NCBI RefSeq assembly: GCF_964340395.1
Contig: NC_135554.1
Location: 9,793,975 to 9,857,974 of the forward strand
Length of the DNA: 64,000 nucleotides
Reading direction: 5' to 3'
DNA from: Glandiceps talaboti
Lineage: Eukaryota; Hemichordata; Enteropneusta; Spengelidae
Shown piece after piece: positions 48,960 to 59,319 of the stretch. The position numbers were made by a program, and so were the translations under genes. Below the pieces are notes generated by a model. The model was not told the DNA's origin. It worked only from the letters and a program-made list of their open reading frames with translations, and searched no databases. Every line of letters starts with the position of its first letter. Position 1 is the stretch's first letter.

Positions 48960-51900
48960 AACTTGTAAATGTCCCCAAACTTGTAAATGTTCCCAATCAA
49001 AGTAAAGTATAACTATATTCCCCAATCAAATTAAAGTGTAACTGTTCCCCAATCAAAGTAAAGTGTACCTGTTCCCCAATCAAAGTAAAGTGTAACTGTT
49101 CCCCAATCAAAGTAAAGTATAAATATTTCTCACTCAAAATAACTTACAACTATTCCCCAAACTGAAGTACAAAAGTAAAGTGTAACTGTTACCCAATCAA
49201 AGTAAAGTGTAACTGTTCCCCAATCAAAGTAAAGTGTAACTGTTCCCCAATCAAAGTAAAGTGTAACTGTTCCCCAATCAAAGTAACGTATAAATATTTC
49301 TCACTCAAAATAACTTACAACTATTCCCAAAATTGAAGTACAAAAGTAAAGTGTAACTGTTCACCAAGCAAAGTAAAGTGTAACTGTTCCCCAATCAAAG
49401 TAAAGTGTAACTGTTCACCAATCAAAGTAAAGTATAACTGTTCCCCAAGCAAAGTAAAGTATAACTGTTCCCCAAGCAAAGTAAAGTATAACTGTTCACC
49501 AAGCAAAGTAAAGTATAACTGTTCCCCAATCAAAGTGAAGTGTAACTGTTCACCAATCAAAGTAAAGTGTAACTGTTCCCCAATCAAAGTGAAGTGTAAC
49601 TGTTCCCCAATCAAAGTAGAGTGTAACTGTTCACCAAGCAAAGTAAAGTGTAACTGTTCCCCAAGCAAAGTAAAGTGTAACTGTTCCCCAATCAAAGTAA
49701 AGTGCAACTGTTCACCAATCAAAGTAAAGTATAACTGTTCCCCAAGCAAAGTAAAGTATAACTGTTCCCCAAGCAAAGTAAAGTATAACTGTTCCCCAAG
49801 CAAAGTAAAGTATAACTGTTCACCAAGCAAAGTAAAGTATAACTGTTACTCAAGCAAAGTAAAGTATAACTGTTCACCAAGCAAAGTAAAGTAGAACTGT
49901 TCACCAAGCAAAGTAAAGTATAACTGTTCCCCAAGCAAAGTAAAGTATAACTGTTCACCAAGCAAAGTAAAGTATAACTGTTCCCCAAGCAAAGTAAAGT
50001 ATAACTGTTCACCAAGCAAAGTAAAGTATAACTGTTCACCAAGCAAAGTAAAGTATAACTGTTCACCAATCAAAGTAAAGTATAACTGTTCACCAAGCAA
50101 AGTAAAGTATAACTGTTCCCCAAGCAAAGTAAAGTATAACTGTTCCCCAAGCAAAGTAAAGTATAACTGTTCACCAAGCAAAGTAAAGTATAACTGTTTA
50201 CCAAGCAAAGTAAAGTATAACTGTTCCCCAATCAAAGTAAAGTATAACTGTTCACCAAGCAAAGTAAAGTATAACTGTTCCCCAAGCAAAGTAAAGTATA
50301 ACTGTTCACCAATCAAAGTAAAGTATAACTGTTCCCCAAGCAAAGTAAAGTATAACTGTTCACCAATGAAAGTAAAGTATAACTGTTCCCCAAGCAAAGT
50401 AAAGTGTAACTGTTCCCCAAGCAAAGTAAAGTGTAACTGTTCCCCAATCAAAGTAAAGTGTAACTGTTCACCAATCAAAGTAAAGTATAACTGTTCACCA
50501 AGCAAAGTAAAGTAGAACTGTTCACCAAGCAAAGTAAAGTATAACTGTTCCCCAAGCAAAGTAAAGTATAACTGTTCACCAAGCAAAGTAAAGTATAACT
50601 GTTCCCCAAGCAAAGTAAAGTATAACTGTTCACCAAGCAAAGTAAAGTATAACTGTTCACCAAGCAAAGTAAAGTATAACTGTTCACCAATCAAAGTAAA
50701 GTATAACTGTTCACCAAGCAAAGTAAAGTATAACTGTTCCCCAAGCAAAGTAAAGTATAACTGTTCCCCAATCAAAGTAAAGTATAACTGTTCCCCAAGC
50801 AAAGTAAAGTATAACTGTTCACCAAGCAAAGTAAAGTATAACTGTTTACCAAGCAAAGTAAAGTATAACTGTTCCCCAATCAAAGTAAAGTATAACTGTT
50901 CACCAAGCAAAGTAAAGTATAACTGTTCACCAAGCAAAGTAATGTATAACTGTTCACCAATCAAAGTAAAGTATAACTGTTCCCCAAGCAAAGTAAAGTA
51001 TAACTGTTCACCAATGAAAGTAAAGTATAACTGTTCCCCAAGCAAAGTAAAGTATAACTGTTCCCCAATCAAAGTAAAGTATAACTGTTCCCCAAGCAAA
51101 GTAAAGTATAACTGTTCCCCAAGCAAAGTAAAGTATAACTGTTCCCCAAGCAAAGTAAAGTATAACTGGTCCCCAAGCAAAGTAAAGTATAACTGTTCCC
51201 CAAGCAAAGTAAAGTATAACTGTTCACCAAGCAAAGTAAAGTATAACTGTTCCCCAAGCAAAGTAAAGTATAACTGTTCCCCAAGCAAAGTAAAGTATAA
51301 CTGTTCACCAATCAAAGTAAAGTATAACTGTTCACCAAGCAAAGTAAAGTATAACTGTTCCCCAAGCAAAGTAAAGTATAACTGGTCACCAAGCAAAGTA
51401 AAGTATAACTGTTCCCCAAGCAAAGTAAAGTATAACTGTTCACCAATCAAAGTAAAGTATAACTGTTCCCCAAGCAAAGTAAAGTATAACTGTTCACCAA
51501 GCAAAGTAAAGTATAACTGTTCACCAAGCAAAGTAAAGTATAACTGTTCCCCAAGCAAAGTAAAGTATAACTGTTCACCAAGCAAAGTAAAGTATAACTG
51601 TTCCCCAATCAAAGTAAAGTATAACTGTTTACCAAGCAAAGTAAAGTATAACTGTTCCCCAATCTAAGTAAAGTATAACTGTTCACCAAGCAAAGTAAAG
51701 TATAACTGTTCCCCAATCAAAGTAAAGTATAACTGTTCACCAATCAAAGTAAAGTATAACTGTTCACCAAGCAAAGTAAAGTATAACTGTTCCCCAAGCA
51801 AAGTAAAGTATAACTGTTCCCCAATCAAAGTAAAGTATAACTGTTCCCCAAGCAAAGTAAAGTATAACTGTTCCCCTATCAAAGTAAAGTATAACTGTTC

Positions 51901-53495
51901 ACCAAGCAAAGTAAAGTATAACTGTTCCCCAAGCAAAGTAAAGTATAACTGTTCCCCAATCAAAGTAAAGTATAACTGTTCACCAATCAAAGTAAAGTAT
52001 AACTGTTCCCCAATCAAAGTAAAGTATAGCTGTTCACCAAGCAAAGTAAAGTATAACTGTTCCCCAATCAAAGTAAAGTATAACTGTTCCCCAAGCAAAG
52101 TAAAGTATAACTGTTCCCCAATCAAAGTAAAGTATAACTGTTCACCAAGCAAAGTAAAGTATAACTGTTCCCCAAGCAAAGTAAAGTATAACTGTTCACC
52201 AAGCAAAGTAAAGTATAACTGTTCCCCAAGCAAAGTAAAGTATAACTGTTCCCCAATCAAAGTAAAGTATAGCTGTTCACCAAGCAAAGTAAAGTATAAC
52301 TGTTCCCCAATCAAAGTAAAGTATAACTGTTCCCCAAGCAAAGTAAAGTATAACTGATCCCCAAGCAAAGTAAAGTATAACTGTTCCCCAAGCAAAGTAA
52401 AGTATAACTGTTCACCAAGCAAAGTAAAGTATAACTGTTCACCAAGCAAAGTAAAGTATAACTGTTCCCCAAGCAAAGTAAAGTATAACTGTTCACCAAG
52501 CAAAGTAAAGTATAACTGTTCCCCAATCAAAGTAAAGTATAACTGTTTACCAAGCAAAGTAAAGTATAACTGTTCCCCAATCTAAGTAAAGTATAACTGT
52601 TCACCAAGCAAAGTAAAGTATAACTGTTCCCCAATCAAAGTAAAGTATAACTGTTCACCAATCAAAGTAAAGTATAACTGTTCACCAAGCAAAGTAAAGT
52701 ATAACTGTTCCCCAAGCAAAGTAAAGTATAACTGTTCCCCAATCAAAGTAAAGTATAACTGTTCCCCAAGCAAAGTAAAGTATAACTGTTCCCCTATCAA
52801 AGTAAAGTATAACTGTTCACCAAGCAAAGTAAAGTATAACTGTTCCCCAAGCAAAGTAAAGTATAACTGTTCACCAAGCAAAGTAAAGTATAACTGTTCC
52901 ACAAGCAAAGTAAAGTATAACTGTTCACCAATCAAAGTAAAGTATAGCTGTTCACCAAGCAAAGTAAAGTATAACTGTTCCCCAATCAAAGTAAAGTAAA
53001 ACTGTTCCCCAAGCAAAGTAAAGTATAACTGTTCCCCAAGCAAAGTAAAGTATAACTGTTCCCCAAGCAAAGTAAAGTATAACTGTTCACCAAGCAAAGT
53101 AAAGTATAACTGTTCACCAAGCAACGTAAAGTATAACTGTTCCCCAATCAAAGTAAAGTATAACTGTTCACCAAGCAAAGTAAAGTATAACTGTTCCCCA
53201 ATCAAAGTAAAGTATAACTGTTTACCAAGCAAAGTAAAGTATAACTGTTCCCCAAGCAAAGTAAAGTATAACTGTTCCCCAAGCAAAGTAAAGTGTAACT
53301 GTTCACCAAGCAAAGTAAAGTATAACTGTTCACCAATCAAAGTAAAGTATAACTGTTCCCCAACCAAAGTATAGTATAACTGTTCACCAAGCAAAGTATA
53401 GTATAACTGTTCACCAATCAAAGCAAAGTATCAATGATTCTCAATCAAAATAACATACAACTATTCACCAATCAAAGTGAAGTATAACTGTTTCA
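48960..53495. repeat. 27-bp minisatellite array, about 4.5 kb
   Basis: The unit contains AGTAAAGTATAACTGTTC followed by C/A-CCAA-G/T-CAA. There are more than 150 units, most differing only at two sites (TTCCCC or TTCACC; AAGC or AATC) plus TAT/TGT. Edge copies at 48960-49350 are more diverged. The 27-bp length has no stop in several frames on both strands, which produces a 597-codon minus-strand frame of LGEQLYFTL repeats. I treat these frames as by-products. Confidence 0.97.
51661..53421. repeat. 918-bp higher-order duplication in the minisatellite
   Basis: The rare variant AATCTAAGTA occurs at 51661 and 52579, and TTCCCCTATC at 51871 and 52789. Both pairs are exactly 918 bp (34 units) apart and the variants between them agree in order over at least the first several hundred bases. 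A 34-unit block was therefore duplicated as a whole. Confidence 0.85.
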
Positions 53496-53499
53496 GAAT

Positions 53500-55215
53500 A
53501 TCATTTTTTGCAATGAAGGCCACAGGCCCAAAGAGTTTATACAACACAAAATATACAGTTCAGAAAAGATAATGGAAGCACTGTATGAAACTTAGGTTCT
53601 TATTTTGAAAGGATAATAAGTGAAACATGCCAGCTTACTTAACTGTGTGACATTTTGAGAGCTTACTAGTGATACATAGTGATCATGTGAAGAGTTTTCA
53701 TAAAGCCATCTTGAGAGGAATTTCCTTCTCAGTTCATTGTAACGAGGACAGAATGTTAAGAAATGATACTCATTTTCTATAATGGAAATATTGTCTAAGG
53801 TAAAAAGTTATAATGAAGTAGGCTTTCTGGAATGTTTTGATGTCTTCCTCTCTCAATATTCAGATCACGAGGAACAATGAAATCTAGACATTGCAATTCT
53901 AAATTTACATGGATGACACAATTTAAATATTTCTCAGGTTGCAAAGTTGACTTGAAAGATGAGTAAGTTCGCAGTTTTGGGATGGACATTCTTTCATCAT
54001 GCCAAGTTTGCACTGCAGTCTTTCATTCTGTGGGTTAATAGTATTAACTAATAGCTATAGGACACATTAGCGGACAATATAATTGAGCTCTACCCAACAC
54101 TGTCCCATTATTTTCAGTTAATCATTAATGACCGTAGATGTGTCCTATACCGAAGTAATACTTGAATTTGACGAGTTTTTATGTTTTTCACCAGAGATCG
54201 AGTCAACCTTGTCATCTAAAGCCCTGTTACATAACCTCTTACTCTTGAATTGAATTTGAAGTGTAATTACCAAAATTAAATTATGCAAATTACCAAAATA
54301 TAAATTATGCAAATTATTCATTTAAACTACAAGCTACATCAACAAGCATTGTGACAAATATGCATTTTATGTTCAATGAACCAAATCGAATTGAATTTGA
54401 AGTGTAATTACCAAAACTAAATTATGCAAATTACCAAAACATGAATTATGCAAATCTTTCATTAAAACTATAAGCTACATCAACAAGCTTTACAGCAGAT
54501 ATGCGCTATGTTATGAGTAATGTATATACTAAATTATATTGAATTTGAAGTTGTATTTTCATGATATATCTATCCCTAATCATTAAAAAACATTAATTAT
54601 GCAAATGACTAAATAATCTTCATTGGATGTTTACTACAATCTAATCAGTTTTTTTGTTTAGTATACGTAAGACACATAGTACATTTCACTAGAATCGATA
54701 TGGTAGTTTTTTAAGATATCACGTCCACAGACAGACAAACGCACACACAGACAGACAGATGCATAATATCACCTTCCCATAAGGAAGGTAAAAATCAGTG
54801 GTTGAGCCAACCCCCTGATTGAACCACACGTCTAAAACTAAAACGAGATACCAAATTCTTCTCATGGTAAACCAAACTGAATTTTTATCTCCATATTTTC
54901 TTCAAACACTTTTTAACATTAAGTAGCATCTTTGTGGATATCTATCAAGGTCCATTTCTAGTCTTCTTAACCAATATCTAATACATCTCTTGAAATAACA
55001 ATACATATAGTGAATAATGACCCAATTTGCCAATGGCAGCTTGATCGCTAACATTACAACCAACACTAAGAAATTTACAAAGCTAATGGTGGAATTTTTC
55101 CATCTGTGAAGAATACTTGAAAACCTCCAGATCTTGCTCCCATACAGAAAAATTGGAGCAGTTATGGTATCAAAAAGATTAAAAGCTTCCACGTTTGGGA
55201 GTCATCCAAGCTAAT
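53500..55215 (-). pseudogene. Decayed LINE, C-terminal end of reverse transcriptase ORF, interrupted
   Basis: On the minus strand 55190-55125 reads NLFDTITAPIFLYGSKIW, the conserved segment after the RT palm. It continues to about 54800 with RYWLR and VWFNQGVG-like pieces. Sequence then resumes at 54013 with QTWHDERMSIPKLRTYSSFK, IERGRH and, in another frame, ENEYHFLTFCPRYNELRRKF, the usual non-LTR retrotransposon C-terminus. A 3' end with GGGCCTGTGGCCTTCATTG lies near 53515-53540. Frameshifts and a roughly 0.75-kb insertion show it is dead. Confidence 0.7.
54040..54795. mobile_element. Insertion inside the LINE
   Basis: It separates two LINE fragments. It contains two direct copies, at about 54247 and 54390, of a block with GAATTGAATTTGAAGTGTAA and ATTATGCAAATTACCAAAA, and ends in a CAGACAGAC-rich stretch and CACCTTCCCATAAGGAAGGT. 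The exact ends and target duplication are not resolved. Confidence 0.45.
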
Positions 55216-56007
55216 GAATCGGCAGTTGAAACGTAGTTTTTTTGCCTCGTACAAATTAGCTTCATGACATTCACAAGCCATTAACGGTCCAAGTGCAACA
55301 AACCAGCGGGCTTGCCTGACGAAAACGGGTGTCATAAAAGTTGTTTGCATCTCTAAAGCTGTTTGTAGTGTTACTTATAATAGCCTAATAAATTGATAAC
55401 AACTGATATAAGACGGAGATAAGGTTTGCCTCAATTGACCCACTCCTTAGAAATGATCTTACGCTGTGAACTACACTGTTTACTTGTGTTATGTAAGAGC
55501 CCATCATCACATGTGTAAATATTGGTACTCTTTGATAACAAGTGGACTTGCTTCTTTAATGGCTTGTCCCAGTAATGTTCATGATTCCAACTTATGCAGA
55601 GGCCAGTATTAAACCAAGGTATTTGCACTATCCCCAAGCAAAATAAAGTGTAACTGATCCCTATCAAAATTTAGTAAATATGTTCCTCAATCAAAGTAAC
55701 ATAAAACTGTTCCCCGGTCAAAGTAAGAAACAACTGTTGCATAACTAAAGTAAAGTAACTATTCCAAAAGCAAAGTAAACTGAACCTGTTCCTCAATCAA
55801 ATTTTAAAGTAAAGTGTTACTGTTCCCCAATCAAAGTAAAGTGCAACTGTTCCCCATGCAAAAGCAAAGTATAACTGTTACCAAATCAAAGTAAAGTGTA
55901 ACTGTTCCCCAGTCAAAGTAAAGTAAAACTATTTCCCAAGTAGAGTGTAAGTGTTCTCCAATCAATGTCAAGTAGAAATGCTTTCCAAGCAAGTAAAGTG
56001 TAACTTT

Positions 56008-56639
56008 GGCAAGTTCGGTAGCCAAAACGTTTTGTCATTGTTTGACCAGGGTGACCTGACCCTCTTCTGGACAGCATTATGCATGTTGCACAGGAAAAAC
56101 AAAAGATGGCAGCTCATGAAAAACAAAAGATCTTTGCATTTGGTGTACATTCAGCACTCATCACTGAAAAGACGATGCACGTATAGTTAAATCACACCAT
56201 TGCAGTACTGTCAGGGTGCAAGAATGCCTAAAATAGGCGTGTTGTTTATGCATATACTATTCTTTTGCTAACAAAGTGATCTTTGATCTGTGACCTGACC
56301 CAAAGTTTATCTTGCATTGCTCAATGTATGTCAAATCGATTGTACCATTATGCCAACGAGAACTTGTATTTCTAAACATAATGGCCAAATGTAAATGACA
56401 ATTCCATGAATATTTTTGCAGAAGTGAATCAAAACTAATGAGCACTAAGTAATCCTACACAAAACCTCAAGTTCGCCAATGAAGTGAGAATTTGTGGCCG
56501 CCATCTTGGCTTTTGGCGAGTCACCTCACTCTTCCACCTTCCTTTGTCCTGGGTCGCCTGCGAAACTTTTGACAATTAGTCGTTCATGAACAAACAATTT
56601 TGAAAAGTCCATGAGCATTTTGTCTACCGAACATGCCCC
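56008..56639. mobile_element. Non-autonomous TIR element in old satellite
   Basis: The left end GGCAAGTTCGGTAGCCAAAA is the inverse of the right end (TTTTGTCTACCGAACATGCC). Satellite units stop at 56007 and resume at about 56641. The interior has no domain I can identify. Confidence 0.75.
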
Positions 56640-57424
56640 TATTCTCCAATCAACGTTAAGTGTAACTGTTCCTCAATCAAAGTACAGTGTAACTATTCGC
56701 CCATCAAAGTAAAGTGTTACTCTTCCCCAAAACAAAGTAAAGTGTAACTCTTCCCTAATTAAAATCAAGGATTACTGTTCCTTAATCAAAGCAATGTTTA
56801 ACGCTTCCCCAAGGAAAGTAAAATGTAACTGTTCCCCAATCAAAGTAAAGTGTAACTGATTCCAGTAAAGTATTACTGTTCCCAATCAAAGTAAAATATA
56901 ACTGTTCCTCAATCTATGTGAAGTATTCCCAAACAAAGTAAAGTTAAAAAGTGTAACTGTTCCCAATCAAAGTAAAGTGTATCTGTTCCCCTAAAAGACT
57001 ACAGTATCATCAATCTAAGTATGGCTGATTCAATTATAAAAATAAAGTATAACTGCATCTGCCATAACAGTTGTTCCTCTATAAAAGAAAGTAGTTGTAC
57101 CATCATAAAAGTGAACAAGTCATTGAGAACGACATACTAACTGCTATGATTGGCTTTTAAGGAACTGGCAGTTTATGTTGTCATTTTCTTGATATCACTA
57201 CTGTGATCACGCAACAACACTTGTGAACCTAAATCAAACAGACTTAGATATGTTGTGTCTGCTCGTTGGACATGGTACATGCCTACTCATGTTGTGTCTC
57301 CTCGTTGGACATGGGACATGTCTACTACTATACTATACTCTTCAAGATGACGTGATGGAATAAACCATTCAACAATAAAGGATGTGTCGGGTACAGGGGG
57401 AGGGGGGGGGACCTGTTCAAGCAT

Positions 57425-57960
57425 GTCTGAGTTATGGCTTTGGACATGAAAACTGCACCAACAAAATAGCTGCCAGGCAGCCATATCGGATTGTATCACG
57501 ACGAAAATGGATATGCACATGTATGTCATAGAACACTGTCCTAATACCAACTTTGAATGAGATCTGATTCAATCTGTTTGACTTTGAGTTATGGCTTTGG
57601 ACATGGAGAATTGGCAAACAAAATGTCTGCCAGGCAGCCATATTGGATCGTATCACAACGAAAATGGATATGCACATGTATGCCATAGAACACTGTCCTA
57701 AGACCAACTTTGAATGAGATCTGCTCAAGCATGTCTGAGTTATGGCTTTGGACAGGGAAAATTTACAAACAGAATGGCTGCTAGGCAGCCATATTGGATC
57801 GTATCATGAAACAAATTGATGTGCATATCTATGCCATTGTATGTTGCCTCTGTACCAAGTTTGAAAAAAATTGGTCCAGGCATCTCCAAGAAACGGCTCA
57901 GGATGGACGGACGGAACACAATCCATAAGTCCCCGTCCCGGACTTCATCCGACAGGGACT
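57425..57960. repeat. 155-165-bp tandem repeat ending in a hairpin tail
   Basis: Three copies carry GAGTTATGGCTTTGGACATG, GCCAGGCAGCCATATTGGAT and ATGGATATGCACATGTATG. The block ends with GGATGGACGGACGGAACACA and a foldable AAGTCCCCGTCC...GACAGGGACT tail (57928-57960), as in an interspersed element with internal repeats. Confidence 0.75.
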
Positions 57961-58317
57961 AATTATAACTGTCCCCATGGCATAACAGTAGTAAATTTGT
58001 TCCCGCATAGAATTAAAGTATAGCTGTTTCCCCAATATCAATATCTGTTCTACAATCAAGGTAAAGTGTAACTGACCCTCCCCCTATAAATGTAGTATCA
58101 TAAATAGTAATAATAATAGTAAATCATAGCTCTTCCCTTATTAAAGTACAGCTGTTCCCTCATAAAGTAGTGACAACTGTCTAAAAGTAAAGTACTCCAC
58201 AAAATGAAGTATATCTGATCCTCCCATAATATTAGTATAGTTGTTCCTCAATGGACTATCAAAGTAAAGTGTAGTTGTCTCCTCATAAAATGAAAGTATA
58301 GCTGTACAGTTAATATC

Positions 58318-58355
58318 ACCCCCCCCCCCCCATGAAAGTCACCCCCCCCCCCCCC
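58318..58355. repeat. Duplicated poly-C/CATGAAAGT motif
   Basis: Two runs of C separated by CATGAAAGTCA, within the decayed satellite. Confidence 0.85.
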
Positions 58356-58674
58356 ATGAAAGTAGTACAGGTGTTCCCCTTTAGGAAAGTAAAGTATAAC
58401 TGCCATCCCCTCTCATAAAAAAGAAAGAAAGAAAAGGAATGATGTAAAGCTATCTCCCCCTCCCAGAAAGTTGGTATATTTATTCTGGTACCTAAAGGGA
58501 TTCTAATCAAAGCTTTGAGTACAATTAAAAATATCATGATACAAAACGTATATTAATAACTATATTCAAAAAATCATCATTATATAAAAATGGTAGACCA
58601 AGTTGCTCTTTTTTCTTTGTTTAATCTTAACAACCACCTAAAGTTGGTTTATGTTAGTCTTTACAGATATGGTT

Positions 58675-58740
58675 AGGATTATAGTTAAATTTATTAGTAT
58701 GGTTAATGGTTAATTGTTAGGGTAAGGGTTAGCGTTAGGT
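58675..58740. repeat. Interstitial telomere-like degenerate TTAGGG string
   Basis: GTTAGGGTAAGGGTTAGCGTTAGG with flanking GGTTAATGGTTAATTG. The match to TTAGGG is imperfect and the tract is short. Confidence 0.35.
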
Positions 58741-58977
58741 GCCTAGACTAGAGGTGACCAAAGCATACACAAAGGGACTGGGCAACAGTCTACCAAATGA
58801 ACACAATGAAGATTTGTATTCGCTAGGTATTCTTCAATTGTAATGAAATGATAATAATTATATTCATATTCTCAATAGTTGTGACTAGCAATTCATATTT
58901 TACATGCAAATGTTCAGCAACAATTCTCCATAATCAAATGAGTGAGAAGGCATTTGTTTTAGAAGTAGTTTTAGAAT

Positions 58978-59319
58978 ATAACAATAACAATGTTGGTTTT
59001 TATATAGCACTTTCCCACTCTGTGCTCCAAGTACTTAAATACAATTATTATCCCTGACACAGATCTATAACAGCACAATAGCCCTTTACTTCAACTCCCT
59101 GGGGAGCCTACGATCCATTGCAGCTGCGATAAGCACATAGGATTAAAGTATTCACATTGCAACCTCTATCCTACCAGGTCCCCAATTACACAGCTGGTTG
59201 ACTGAGGCACAGTCATGGTTCAAATCTTGCCCAGAGACTTAGCCATTCGATGAAGCTAGAACCTGCAACCTGCAGATTCAAAGCTAGACACTCTTAACTA
59301 ATCACCCATCATGACTCCA
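58978..59319 (-). mobile_element. tRNA-derived SINE, copy 2 with tail
   Basis: On the minus strand it begins GATGGGTGATTAGTTAAGAG and has GGTTCTAGCTTC where the B box should be, one base from consensus. The body is shared with 18047-18243. The tail GGGAAAGTGCTATATAAAAA leads to a GTTATTGTTA-rich end, similar to CR1/L2-type 3' ends. Confidence 0.7.

Larger units (their letters stand above)
55620..58300. repeat. Degenerate outlying copies of the 27-bp minisatellite
   Basis: Scattered AACTGTTCCCCAATCAAAGTAAAGTG-like units with indels continue the array beyond the LINE (55620-55990, 56640-57090, 57960-58290). They are broken by a TIR element and by a 155-165-bp tandem repeat. They look like the older flank of the same array. 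Confidence 0.8.

Noticed and set aside
48960-53495. CRISPR array
   Set aside because: The units are contiguous 27-bp repeats without unique spacers, there are no cas genes, and the genome is eukaryotic.
55162-55350. 62-codon minus-strand ORF upstream of the LINE fragment
   Set aside because: It is not in frame with the LINE motif and has no recognised RT motif. It may be decayed LINE or unrelated sequence.
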